From positions 2,359,163 through 2,423,162 of the forward strand of contig NZ_CP006270.1 in assembly GCF_000737575.1 (NCBI RefSeq): DNA of 64,000 nucleotides, read 5' to 3'. This document shows positions 54,362 to 62,462 of the stretch, piece by piece (positions within the stretch are counted from its first letter, which is position 1; each line of letters starts with the position of its first letter). Origin of the DNA: Synechococcus sp. KORDI-49. Its GTDB lineage: Bacteria; Cyanobacteriota; Cyanobacteriia; PCC-6307; Cyanobiaceae. The notes under the pieces were generated by a model. It made no database searches, had not been told where the DNA came from, and was given only the letters and a program-made list of their open reading frames with translations. The translations under genes were made by a program, and so were the position numbers.

Positions 54362-54899
54362 GCCTTCTGCCACCGGATTCACCCTGGTGGAACTGCTGCT
54401 GGCCGCCGCCCTCGGGGTGCTGGTGTGCGGCGTGGCGTTGCAGCTGCTGATCGGTGATGCCGCCCGCAGCGGGGCCCTGGCCGAAACGCTGCGGTTGCGG
54501 CGTCTGCAGGGCCGCACCCTGGCGCTGCTGCAGGGAGATCTGGCCCAGGCCGGCTCCTGGCAGGTGGCTCCCGTTGTTGATCCGGCCTGGCCCTGCTCGA
54601 TCGGGACACGGCAACCTGTGCTCGCCATCACCCCGCAGAACGGCACCGATCCGGTGGTGTACAGCCTTGGAACGGCCCCCTCCGGCCTCTGGCGCGGTCG
54701 CGTGCTGATGCGCTGCGGGCCGGCCTTCGATCTGCAGGGACAACCGAGCAGTCACGGGGCTTATCTGAACCGGGTGGTGCTGGATCGCGTTGAGGCCTTT
54801 CGGATCGAGCAGGATCCGCAGCTGCCGCTTCTGCACCTGGAACTGGAGCAACGCGGCCGCGGTCGCGATCAGCTGGTGCGGTCTTCCGCGGTGGGCTGA
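54351..54899 (+). CDS. Pseudopilin (PilW/GspJ-like)
   Basis: 182 aa from ATG 54351 (a GTG at 54327 is possible); leader ending PSATG, helix FTLVELLLAAALGVLVCGVA. The body has LQGDLAQAGSW and ends in a basic tail. Last of the four-gene set. Its 3' end overlaps the opposing small membrane protein gene by 31 bp. Confidence 0.82.
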   Translation: MRPEPSATGFTLVELLLAAALGVLVCGVALQLLIGDAARSGALAETLRLRRLQGRTLALLQGDLAQAGSWQVAPVVDPAWPCSIGTRQPVLAITPQNGTDPVVYSLGTAPSGLWRGRVLMRCGPAFDLQGQPSSHGAYLNRVVLDRVEAFRIEQDPQLPLLHLELEQRGRGRDQLVRSSAVG

Positions 54900-55225
54900 G
54901 GTTCCAGCAGGAAGAAGGCCACCACGCTCAGCTCCGACACCGCCAGCAGCACGTGATCGAGCCAGCCGAATTCCACCCCCATGCCCATGGCGGTGATCCA
55001 GCTGTTCACCACCACCAGCACCACCGCGAACACCGCCAGCACCACCGCCGGCAGTTTCACCAGTTGCTGCCGGTCTCCCCACAGCGTCGTCAGCAGCGGA
55101 ATCAGCAGCACGGTGGAGATGCCGTGCAGGATCCGCATCGAGAGATCGCTGTGCATGTGAGGGGTGATCGCCGCCCAGAGATTCACTGGAATCAACAGGG
55201 AGCAGAACACCAGGTAGCTGATCAT
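54869..55225 (-). CDS. Small membrane protein of unknown function
   Basis: 118 aa with about four membrane helices (MISYLVFCSLLIPVNLWAAI, STVLLIPLLTTLW, LPAVVLAVFAVVLVVVNSW and a last near LDHVLLAVSELSVVAFFLL). The ATG overlaps the stop of the sensor kinase (ATGA), so it is translated with it and may be an accessory membrane partner. Family not recognised. Confidence 0.65.
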   Translation of the reverse strand: MISYLVFCSLLIPVNLWAAITPHMHSDLSMRILHGISTVLLIPLLTTLWGDRQQLVKLPAVVLAVFAVVLVVVNSWITAMGMGVEFGWLDHVLLAVSELSVVAFFLLEPQPTAEDRTS

Positions 55226-56634
55226 CGCGGCAGTTGAACGGTGAAACGACTGCCTTCGCCGAGGCGGCTGCAGACGCTGATGCTGCCGCCCATTCCTTCC
55301 ACCAGCAGCTTCACAACGGACAGTCCCAAGCCTGATCCGGTGCGTTCCGGGGCATTGCTGGCCCTGTGGAAGCGATCGAAGACCGTTTCCAGCTCGTCCT
55401 CAGGGATGCCGATGCCCTGATCGATCACATCGATGGCATGGGCCTCCGGCTCCTCGCGCATCACCAGCCGGATCGGTCGATCCGCCGGCGAGTACTTGTC
55501 GGCGTTCTCGATCAGATCCAGCAGCACCTGACGCAGCCGACCCGGATCGGCCTGGGCGATGGCGTCCCGCTGCTCCACTGCCGCTGGCAGCTCCAGATGC
55601 AGCGGTCGCTGAAGCGTGCTGCGGGCCAGATCGGCCACCTGTTCCAGCTGGTCCGCCAGCCGCACCGGTTCGCTCTGGATGCTCAATTTGCCGGAGTCCC
55701 CTCTGGAGAGGTCCAGCAGGTCGTCCATCAGCCTGCGCATGCGGATGCTTTCCTCCTCGGCGGTGCGCAGTCCCCGCACCTGGGCCTCGGTGAGGTTGTC
55801 GCCCCGCTTCACCGTGCGGTTCAGGTAGCCCTGCACGATCGTCAGCGGCGTGCGCAGTTCATGGCTCACGGCGCTCACGAACTGCCGCTGCTGGCTCCAC
55901 GACTGCGACAGCCGCTCCAGCAGGGCGTTGTAGGTGCGGCCCAGCTGCATCACCTCCACCGGACCACGCTCCAGGGGCAGCCGTGCCGAGGCCAGCGTTT
56001 CGGCAGTCACCTGAGCGGTGGCGGCATTGAGCTGTTCCAGGGGCTGCACGATCCGTCGCACCAGACTGCTCACCGCCATCAGGGTGATCACCAGGCAGCC
56101 GCTCCAGATCAGGATCATCAGGGCCAGGTAGTCGTTCAGGGCCCGCTGGTTCGTGCTCACCTCCTGGCTGATCCACAGGCGCGCTCCGTTGGAGAAGCGC
56201 TGCACCAGTTCGCTCAGATACAGCTGTTCGCCGAGGCGGATCAGTTCCTGGCGACCCACCACCCGATCCGGGTTGGCGGCCATCGACGACTGGATGGCCT
56301 CATCGGAGATCTCCAGGTGATCGCTCTGGGGCAGCACCAGGGACGCGTCGGAGTTCTCCACCCAGAGGCTGGTGCGCATGCTCGAGTGCAGCAGCAGTTC
56401 CTGCTGCACGAAGTCGCGGTCGTCGGCGCCTCCTTTGCGCATGCAGGCCTGGATGGACTCGGCGCTGCGGCGCAGTTCCTTGGCGTTGTTCTGGATCAGA
56501 TTGCGCTGGCCGATCCACAGCCCCACCGACGACGCCCCGGTGAAGCCGAGAAACACCGCGAGATAGGTGGCCAGCTGAAGTTGACCCTGAAGACTGCCGA
56601 GCAGCTTGGTGCGCCAAGAAGGGGAGAGGGCCAT
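55222..56634 (-). CDS. Two-component sensor histidine kinase
   Basis: 470 aa from ATG 56634. Two membrane helices flank a ~140-residue periplasmic sensor domain. A HAMP segment (SLVRRIVQPLEQLNAAT), H-box FVSAVSHELRTPLTIVQGY and HATPase with LIENADKYSP, DQGIGIPEDE and GSGLGLSVVKLL follow. Layout resembles ManS/NblS-type or ResE-type kinases. Coupled to a small membrane protein and divergent from an ABC permease gene; no regulator gene is adjacent. Confidence 0.92.
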   Translation of the reverse strand: MALSPSWRTKLLGSLQGQLQLATYLAVFLGFTGASSVGLWIGQRNLIQNNAKELRRSAESIQACMRKGGADDRDFVQQELLLHSSMRTSLWVENSDASLVLPQSDHLEISDEAIQSSMAANPDRVVGRQELIRLGEQLYLSELVQRFSNGARLWISQEVSTNQRALNDYLALMILIWSGCLVITLMAVSSLVRRIVQPLEQLNAATAQVTAETLASARLPLERGPVEVMQLGRTYNALLERLSQSWSQQRQFVSAVSHELRTPLTIVQGYLNRTVKRGDNLTEAQVRGLRTAEEESIRMRRLMDDLLDLSRGDSGKLSIQSEPVRLADQLEQVADLARSTLQRPLHLELPAAVEQRDAIAQADPGRLRQVLLDLIENADKYSPADRPIRLVMREEPEAHAIDVIDQGIGIPEDELETVFDRFHRASNAPERTGSGLGLSVVKLLVEGMGGSISVCSRLGEGSRFTVQLPR

Positions 56635-56692
56635 GGCGGCATTCTCCTGGCATTCGGGAGACAATGCAGCGAGCCGCGGCGGGTTCGCCCCC

Positions 56693-57538
56693 TTGAGCAT
56701 CAGTCTTTCCACACGCATGGCCCGCTGGGGCCTGGTGATCGTGGCCATCTACGCCCTGGTGGCGCTGCTGACGCCGTTGTTGGTGTCGCTCGGGGTGCTG
56801 CCGGATGTGAACACCGGCCTCAGCAACCCGATCTACGACCCGCCCACCTGGAGCCACTGGTGCGGCACCGATCGCCTCGGCCGGGATGTCTGCGTGCGCA
56901 CCATGGCCGGCAGTGGCGTCGCTCTGCAGGTGGTGTTGCTGGCGGTCGGTGTGGCCCTGCTGGTGGGTGTGCCCCTGGGCATGGTGAGCGGATACCTCGG
57001 GGGTGCCGTCGACCGGGTGCTGGTGCTGCTGATGGACACCCTTTACACCCTGCCGGTGCTCCTGCTCTCGGTGGTGCTCGCGTTCCTGCTGGGCAAGGGC
57101 ATCCCCAATGCCGCCGCCGCCCTCTGCGTTGTGTACGTGCCGCAGTACTTCCGGGTGGTTCGCAACCAGACGGCGCAGGTGAAGAGCGAGCTGTTCATCG
57201 AGGCGGCGAAGTCACTGGGGGCAGGTCCTCTGTGGATCCTGCGCCGTTATCTGTTCCGCAATGTGATCACCTCGGTGCCGGTGCTGCTCACCCTCAACGC
57301 CGCCGATGCCGTGCTGGTGCTGGGGGGTCTGGGATTTCTCGGCCTCGGACTGCCGGAGACCGTGCCCGAGTGGGGCGGCGATCTGAACCTCGCCCTGGCG
57401 GCCGTGCCCACCGGCGTCTGGTGGACGGCGCTCTATCCCGGCCTGGCGATGTTCATCCTGGTGCTCGGCCTCTCCTTCCTCGGTGAGGGGATCGAAGCCT
57501 GGGTCAGCGGCGGTGACGGCCGGCCAGCGTCAGACTGA
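56693..57538 (+). CDS. ABC transporter permease, DppC/OppC type
   Basis: About 281 aa if started at TTG 56693; earlier starts would overlap the divergent kinase gene, and ATG 56717 is a shorter option. Inner-membrane permease with six helices. It has the N-terminal segment WCGTDRLGRDVCVRTM and the coupling loop ELFIEAAKSLGAGPLWILRR. Typical for import of peptides or other oligomers. No partner permease, ATPase or binding protein gene lies in the window, so the complex is assembled from genes elsewhere. Confidence 0.9.
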   Translation: MSISLSTRMARWGLVIVAIYALVALLTPLLVSLGVLPDVNTGLSNPIYDPPTWSHWCGTDRLGRDVCVRTMAGSGVALQVVLLAVGVALLVGVPLGMVSGYLGGAVDRVLVLLMDTLYTLPVLLLSVVLAFLLGKGIPNAAAALCVVYVPQYFRVVRNQTAQVKSELFIEAAKSLGAGPLWILRRYLFRNVITSVPVLLTLNAADAVLVLGGLGFLGLGLPETVPEWGGDLNLALAAVPTGVWWTALYPGLAMFILVLGLSFLGEGIEAWVSGGDGRPASD

Positions 57539-57546
57539 ATCCACTG

Positions 57547-57822
57547 ATGACGACAACGCCCGTGCCCTGGTGGACCAGCTTCAGCCTGATCGGCGTGGCC
57601 TGCCTGCTGTGGTTGTCGGGCCGCCGCAATCCCGATGATGTGATCGGCCTGCTGGAGAAGCTGCTGGCCGTCGTCTTCGGGATCGTGGTGGTGCTGGTGA
57701 GCCGCAACTACCTGCTGGAGGCTCTCGGGCTGATCCTGGCGTTGCTGCTGGTTCCAGGCGATCGCCGGCGCAGCCTGATCTCGCCCCACGAGGATGACCT
57801 CGGGGGGGGCGATCGGTACTGA
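57547..57822 (+). CDS. Small membrane protein of unknown function (91 aa)
   Basis: Two to three hydrophobic segments (FSLIGVACLLWLSG, LLAVVFGIVVVLVS and LLEALGLILALLLVP) and a charged C-terminus ISPHEDDLGGGDRY. Starts 8 bp after the permease gene, so probably co-transcribed. No family recognised. Confidence 0.65.
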   Translation: MTTTPVPWWTSFSLIGVACLLWLSGRRNPDDVIGLLEKLLAVVFGIVVVLVSRNYLLEALGLILALLLVPGDRRRSLISPHEDDLGGGDRY

Positions 57823-57844
57823 GTGCAGCCGGTTGCCGCAGCCG

Positions 57845-58018
57845 TCAGCGGCCGGGGCTGTTCTTCACCTCCCGGATGGAGATCCGGCAGGAGCTCGGGA
57901 AGATCGCATGGGCCGCCTCGACGGCATGGCCGAGATCGACGGACTGGAGAATCTCCTCACCCCATTCCTCGCCGCAGTGATAGGTCACCGCGTACTGGTG
58001 CAGAGTCGGGTCGTCCAT
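57845..58018 (-). CDS. Small protein of unknown function (57 aa)
   Basis: Reads MDDPTLHQYAVTYHCGEEWG, then EEILQSVDLGHAVEAAHAIF and ends with SCRISIREVKNSPGR. The alternation of charged and hydrophobic residues looks like a small alpha/beta protein. It lies 64 bp downstream of trmH on the same strand. No clear ribosome-binding site. Confidence 0.55.
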   Translation of the reverse strand: MDDPTLHQYAVTYHCGEEWGEEILQSVDLGHAVEAAHAIFPSSCRISIREVKNSPGR

Positions 58019-58046
58019 GGCGTCCGCGTCGCTGACGTTGTTATGG

Positions 58047-58062
58047 CCCAGCGTTCGCTGGG
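58047..58062. repeat. Tight inverted repeat downstream of trmH
   Basis: CCCAGCG and CGCTGGG with only two bases between, in the 64-bp gap between trmH and the 57-aa gene. No T-run on the minus strand, so it is a weak candidate terminator or mRNA stem at the trmH 3' end. Confidence 0.3.
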
Positions 58063-58082
58063 ATACAACACTTCGCCGCTGT

Positions 58083-58772
58083 TCAGCAGCGCAGCTTCAC
58101 GTTGCGGGGCAACTCCTCCAGCAGTTCCCCCTCCTCACTGAGGGCTGGGTAGGGGCGACCTTCCCGTTGGCACCAGGCCGCCACCTGCGGATAGGACCAC
58201 TCGAACAGCAGTTGCCGGTAGTGCTCCGGTGTCAGTCCTTCTCCCTGGGTCGGGGCCAGACCGGCCGCCTGGCGCTGGCGCAGGGCCTCGAATAGCAGGG
58301 TCGCTGTGGCCACCGAGACGTTCAGGGACTGCACCATGCCTCGCATCGGAATGAACAGGGCTTCATCCATGCCGTCGCGGGCGGCATCCGTCAGTCCCCA
58401 CTTCTCAGCCCCCAGCACGAAGGCGGTGGGGCCGGTGAAGTCGCAGTCGCGGTAGTCGCGGGCATCGACCCCGAGGTGGGTTCCGTACAGACGGAACCCG
58501 CGGTCCTTCAGCTGGCGGATCGCCGTGCCGATGTCGGGGTGATCATGCAGGGCGACCCATTTCTGGCTGCCCTGAGCGGTGCTGTTGAACGTGCGGGTTC
58601 GTCCCTGCAGGCTCACCGCATGGGCCTCAAGAGCCCCCACCGCATCGCAGCTGCGCAGGATGGCGGAGAGGTTGTGGGGTTTCTCCACATGCTCGAGCAG
58701 CACCGTCAGGTCCGCCATGCGCTGGTTCAGAACGGTTTTCAGCCGCTCGAATCGTCGCGGCAGCAGGGGCAT
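58083..58772 (-). CDS. trmH: tRNA (guanosine-18-2'-O)-methyltransferase TrmH
   Basis: 229 aa SPOUT methyltransferase that methylates G18 in the tRNA D-loop. Motif 1 HNLSAILRSCDAVG, motif 2 FVLGAEKWGL, motif 3 IPMRGMVQSLNVSVATATLL. The knot-forming C-terminus is complete. The start is taken at the second Met (58772). Confidence 0.92.
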   Translation of the reverse strand: MPLLPRRFERLKTVLNQRMADLTVLLEHVEKPHNLSAILRSCDAVGALEAHAVSLQGRTRTFNSTAQGSQKWVALHDHPDIGTAIRQLKDRGFRLYGTHLGVDARDYRDCDFTGPTAFVLGAEKWGLTDAARDGMDEALFIPMRGMVQSLNVSVATATLLFEALRQRQAAGLAPTQGEGLTPEHYRQLLFEWSYPQVAAWCQREGRPYPALSEEGELLEELPRNVKLRC

Positions 58773-58830
58773 GGGCGATCGCAACTCCTTGAACTCGAGG
58801 GTATGGGATGCCCTGGTTCCGCCTCAGGCC

Positions 58831-60537
58831 TCAGAACCAGCCGGCCGCGTCGATCGCGTCCTGTTGAGCGGCGCTGCTGAGGTTCACGATGCTGGAGGGC
58901 TGCGAGAGCGACGCCGCCATCCGATCGCTTGGCAGCGTCTGCCCGGGGAAGGTCCCGAGGGAATCGCGCAACACGGTTTTGGCGTCCTGGATGTCGAGCA
59001 TGCCGTTGCTGTTGCTGTCCAGTGCCGCGTCCCCGATCCTGCGCTTGATCTGCTCGCGAATGTCGGAGGAGCGCGTGCGTCGTCCGGCGGGATTGATCAC
59101 GGCATCGATCAAGCGCGGATTGAATCGTGCAGGCTTTTCGATCAGGCCGGCAGCCATTTCAACGGCCATGGACGAGGCCGCAATCAGCAGGCCATCCCGG
59201 AAGGGATGCACCCGATCATCGCCATCGAGATCGGAGGGGTCAGTTGGCCTGCTGCCGTTGGGCGTGTGGAAGACTCCGAGACCATCAAATCGCAGCGCCT
59301 CACTGCTGCCATCACCGGCCGCATCAGCCAGTTTCTTAGTGCCGTAGAGAGGCGAGGAGCCATCAATCGAAAACGGCTGGGGGATGGTGCTCCAGTCGAT
59401 GGCGAATCCGCCCATGGGAGCCATCCACGTGTCCCGGGTCAGGGGATGGATGAAGGATTCCAGGGCCTGGGTGTACATCCCGTCCGGTCGACGGTTGTCC
59501 TTCATCCAGCTCGGCATGTCCTGCGGTGACGTCCAGCCAGGGGTTGAACGATGGATCAACCGTTCCCCATCGCGTGAGACGTCCGACAGGAAAGACCAGA
59601 TGAGCTGATCCAGGTTCTTTCCATCCACCGAAAGGTCAAACCAGTCGTGACCACCACCGTGGATCACATAACTCTGAACCGGTGTTTCGCCCGTTTCCAA
59701 CGCATAATCCGATCGTTCGATGGTCAGACCGGATCTCTGCTCGAGGTTCACCGTTTCAGCAAGATCAGCCTCATTCACGTCAGACCAGTAGGCCAGCATG
59801 TCGTCCACTGATGCGAGATGGCCATCGACGCCGTCCATGCTTCGCTCGGCATCTTCCGTGCCGTTGAAATGAATCAGGGCCACGGGATGTCCATCCGAAT
59901 CTGACCGTGCCAGGTCCTCCGACATCAGTCCGGAAACCGGAGCAATGGCAGCAAATCGTTCGTCCAGGTGGTGGGCCAGGCCGTAGGCCATCCCGGCTCC
60001 ATTGGAATAGCCAGTGGCGTAAACACGATCGTTGTCCACGGCATACCGGTCGGATAAGTCGTCGATCAAGCTGCTGATGAAGCCAAGGTCATCGCTGCTG
60101 CTTTTGTTGTCTGCCGATGCCGGATGAGGATTCCAATGGGGGCTGCCGCTCTCCAGCTCTGAGCCCTGCGGATAAACAACGATGACCCCGTCTTTCTCTG
60201 CGATCCGGCGCCAGTCGGAGGTCAGAAGTTGCCCCTCAGCACTGCCTCCGAAACCGTGGAAGTTGAACACCAGAGGCGCTCTGGTGTCACGTTGATAACT
60301 CGTCGGTATGTAGAGCAGGTATTCGCGCTGCGCTCCGGCATGGATGAGCGTTTCCCGTGTCAGTTGCTCGTCCTGCTCGACAACCTTCTGGTCGGCCTTG
60401 TTGCCGTCAGCACCATCGTCTTTGTCTTTCTCTCCCCAATCAGCTTCTTTGTCTTTCTCGCCCCAATCAGCGTCCTTGTCCCAGGCCCACCAGGCCCAGT
60501 CGTCATCTTTTTCGCCCCAGTCTTTGTCGTTGGCCAT
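58831..60537 (-). CDS. Secreted-type esterase (PHB-depolymerase/feruloyl-esterase-like) with Trp/Asp repeats and a calcium-binding C-terminus
   Basis: 568 aa. The N-terminal ~45 residues contain three copies of DWGEKD (6-11, 24-29, 33-38) in a Trp/Asp/Lys-rich run. The alpha/beta-hydrolase domain (~60-325) has FNFHGFGGSAEG (oxyanion), nucleophile Ser178 in GYSNGAGMAYG, probable Asp229 (NGTED) and His297 (HGGGHDW). A linker leads to a C-terminal module (~435-532) with EF-hand-like motifs DLDGDDRVHP and DSNSNGMLDIQDA. This module closely matches the end of the triple-repeat protease at 18.8 kb. There is no Sec signal; likely exported by another route, as a polyester- or feruloyl-ester-cleaving enzyme. 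Confidence 0.82.
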   Translation of the reverse strand: MANDKDWGEKDDDWAWWAWDKDADWGEKDKEADWGEKDKDDGADGNKADQKVVEQDEQLTRETLIHAGAQREYLLYIPTSYQRDTRAPLVFNFHGFGGSAEGQLLTSDWRRIAEKDGVIVVYPQGSELESGSPHWNPHPASADNKSSSDDLGFISSLIDDLSDRYAVDNDRVYATGYSNGAGMAYGLAHHLDERFAAIAPVSGLMSEDLARSDSDGHPVALIHFNGTEDAERSMDGVDGHLASVDDMLAYWSDVNEADLAETVNLEQRSGLTIERSDYALETGETPVQSYVIHGGGHDWFDLSVDGKNLDQLIWSFLSDVSRDGERLIHRSTPGWTSPQDMPSWMKDNRRPDGMYTQALESFIHPLTRDTWMAPMGGFAIDWSTIPQPFSIDGSSPLYGTKKLADAAGDGSSEALRFDGLGVFHTPNGSRPTDPSDLDGDDRVHPFRDGLLIAASSMAVEMAAGLIEKPARFNPRLIDAVINPAGRRTRSSDIREQIKRRIGDAALDSNSNGMLDIQDAKTVLRDSLGTFPGQTLPSDRMAASLSQPSSIVNLSSAAQQDAIDAAGWF

Positions 60538-60630
60538 TGGTATCTCCTACTCCTCAGCGGCTGCTGCGGCAAGATCCGATGTGCTCCCACGAACCTCGGT
60601 AGCGCCTCTGTCCGGTCCAAGAGGAAAGAC

Positions 60631-60657
60631 CGCGACCGCTGGTGTGAGACGGTCGCG
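60631..60657. repeat. Inverted repeat upstream of the esterase gene
   Basis: CGCGACCG (60631-60638) and CGGTCGCG (60650-60657), a perfect 8-bp pair with an 11-nt spacer, about 95-120 bp upstream of the esterase start. No T-run follows on either strand. It could be an operator or leader hairpin. The remaining 220-bp gap shows nothing else clear. Confidence 0.3.
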
Positions 60658-60758
60658 CTCAGGAGCCAAGATCCCTCAACCCCTGGAGGCTTCTTAACCG
60701 AATTTTTACCAGCCGTACTGTGATATCGATCACTTCTCAAGCTGTTTTCCCTGCTCCG

Positions 60759-61121
60759 ATGTGCGCTGTCCCGGACTCCAGGGCCCAAGCCAGAGCTGGG
60801 TTCGATCGAAGGGTGTGGGAGCAGGTCAGCCGCATTCCCTGCGGACAGCTGGCGACCTATGGCCAGATCGCTGATCTGATCGGTGCTTACGGCTGTGCCC
60901 GACAGGTGGGCTGGGCCCTGCGGCGTCTGAAGTTGCCGTCGGAGGTGCCCTGGCATCGGGTGGTGAATGCTCAGGGGCGCATCGCCATGAGCCTCAGTCG
61001 CGAGGGCAGCGACTGGATCCAGCGGGAGCTGCTGATCGCCGAGGGCATTCCTGTGGATGCGGAGGGGCGTCTGCCGCTGCGTCAGTTCCTCTGGCGACCG
61101 GGCGCTATGTCTGGTGAATGA
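60759..61121 (+). CDS. Alkyltransferase-like DNA repair protein (ATL)
   Basis: 120 aa of the MGMT family. The active-site motif is PWHRVVN, with Trp in place of the methyl-accepting Cys of PCHRV, so it cannot repair O6-alkylguanine directly. ATL proteins bind such lesions and hand them to nucleotide excision repair. Helix-turn-helix part: GQLATYGQIADLIGAYGCAR. The start is taken at ATG 60759; an in-frame start at 60720 would add 13 residues. Confidence 0.88.
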   Translation: MCAVPDSRAQARAGFDRRVWEQVSRIPCGQLATYGQIADLIGAYGCARQVGWALRRLKLPSEVPWHRVVNAQGRIAMSLSREGSDWIQRELLIAEGIPVDAEGRLPLRQFLWRPGAMSGE

Positions 61122-61133
61122 CGAGAGCGGTGT

Positions 61134-62462
61134 TTGAGCCAGTCCACAACCACCGGTCTTCCGTCGCGACGCCTGGCCTGGGAGGTGCTGCAGGCGGTGG
61201 CGGCGGGAGCCTATGCCGATGTCGCCCTGGAGCGGGCGCTGCGGGATCGGCCTCTGCAGGGGCCTGACCGCGGCCTGGCCACCGAGCTGGCCTATGGCGC
61301 CATCCGTCAACGGCGTCGGCTGGACGGCTGGCTCGATCGGGTCGGAAGGGTGCCGGCGCAGAAGCAGCCCCCCAAGCTGCGCTGGCTGCTGCACGTGGGG
61401 CTGTATCAGCTGTTCTGGATGGAACGGGTTCCCGACTCCGCGGCCGTGAACACCTGCGTCGAGCTGGCGAAAACCCATGGGTTGGCACGGCTGGCGCCGG
61501 TGGTGAACGGCATGCTGCGGGCCGCCCTGCGGGCGCGCGATCAGGGCGAGAGCCCGTCCTGCTCCGGGGATGCGGCGGTGCAGTTGGCCTTCGAGCATTC
61601 ACTGCCCGATTGGTTGGCAGAGCTCTTGCTGCAGTGGCGCGATCAGGAGGGGGCAACGGCGGTGGCCGCCGCCTGCAATCAGGTGCCGCCCCTGGATCTG
61701 CGGGTCAATCGTCTGCGGGCGACGCCGGCGGGCGTGGCGGAAGCGCTCGCGGAGGCCGGCCATGCCACGGCACCGATCCCCGGTTGTCCCGATGGACTCA
61801 CCCTGCTCGGCCCCAGTGGTGATCTGCGCCGTTGGCCCGGATACGACGACGGCCATTGGTGTGTGCAGGACAGGGCGGCTCAGTGGGTGTCCCCGCTGTT
61901 GGCAGCACAGCCCGGTGAGCGCATCCTCGATGCCTGTGCAGCGCCGGGCGGCAAGGCCACCCATCTGGCGGAACTGCTGGGGGGTGATGCCGAAATCTGG
62001 GCCGTGGACCGTTCGCCGGGACGCCTGAAGCGGGTGGCGGCCAATGCCTCGCGGCTGGGGGTGGATTGTCTGCAGGCTCTTGCCGCGGACGCCACCGATC
62101 TGTTGCGCGAGCGCCCGCACTGGAGCGGATATTTCCAGCGCATCCTGATCGATGCCCCTTGCTCCGGCCTGGGAACCCTGGCGCGCCATCCCGATGCCCG
62201 CTGGCGCGTCAGCCCAGCGTCCATTGAGGAGCTGTTGCCGCTTCAGCAGGCCTTGCTCGATGGTCTGTTGCCGTTGCTGGCGCCCCATGGGCGGCTCGTC
62301 TACGCCACCTGCACGATCCATCCGGCCGAGAACGGCGATCAGATCGCGGCGTTTCTGGAGCGGCATCCGCAGATGACTCTGGTTCAGGAGCAGCAGCGCT
62401 GGCCCGATGATCCGCAGGGAGGGGACGGCTTCTATGCCGCGATCCTGCAGAGGCAGTCCTGA
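61134..62462 (+). CDS. rsmB: 16S rRNA (cytosine-967-C5)-methyltransferase RsmB
   Basis: 442 aa (TTG start). N-terminal NusB-like RNA-binding domain (LATELAYGAIRQRRRLDGWL), then a Rossmann methyltransferase with SAM site LDACAAPGGKATHLAEL. Catalytic cysteines are in DAPCSGLG and VYATCTIHPAEN. It modifies free 16S rRNA during 30S assembly. Convergent with the penicillin-binding protein gene with no gap. Confidence 0.94.
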   Translation: MSQSTTTGLPSRRLAWEVLQAVAAGAYADVALERALRDRPLQGPDRGLATELAYGAIRQRRRLDGWLDRVGRVPAQKQPPKLRWLLHVGLYQLFWMERVPDSAAVNTCVELAKTHGLARLAPVVNGMLRAALRARDQGESPSCSGDAAVQLAFEHSLPDWLAELLLQWRDQEGATAVAAACNQVPPLDLRVNRLRATPAGVAEALAEAGHATAPIPGCPDGLTLLGPSGDLRRWPGYDDGHWCVQDRAAQWVSPLLAAQPGERILDACAAPGGKATHLAELLGGDAEIWAVDRSPGRLKRVAANASRLGVDCLQALAADATDLLRERPHWSGYFQRILIDAPCSGLGTLARHPDARWRVSPASIEELLPLQQALLDGLLPLLAPHGRLVYATCTIHPAENGDQIAAFLERHPQMTLVQEQQRWPDDPQGGDGFYAAILQRQS

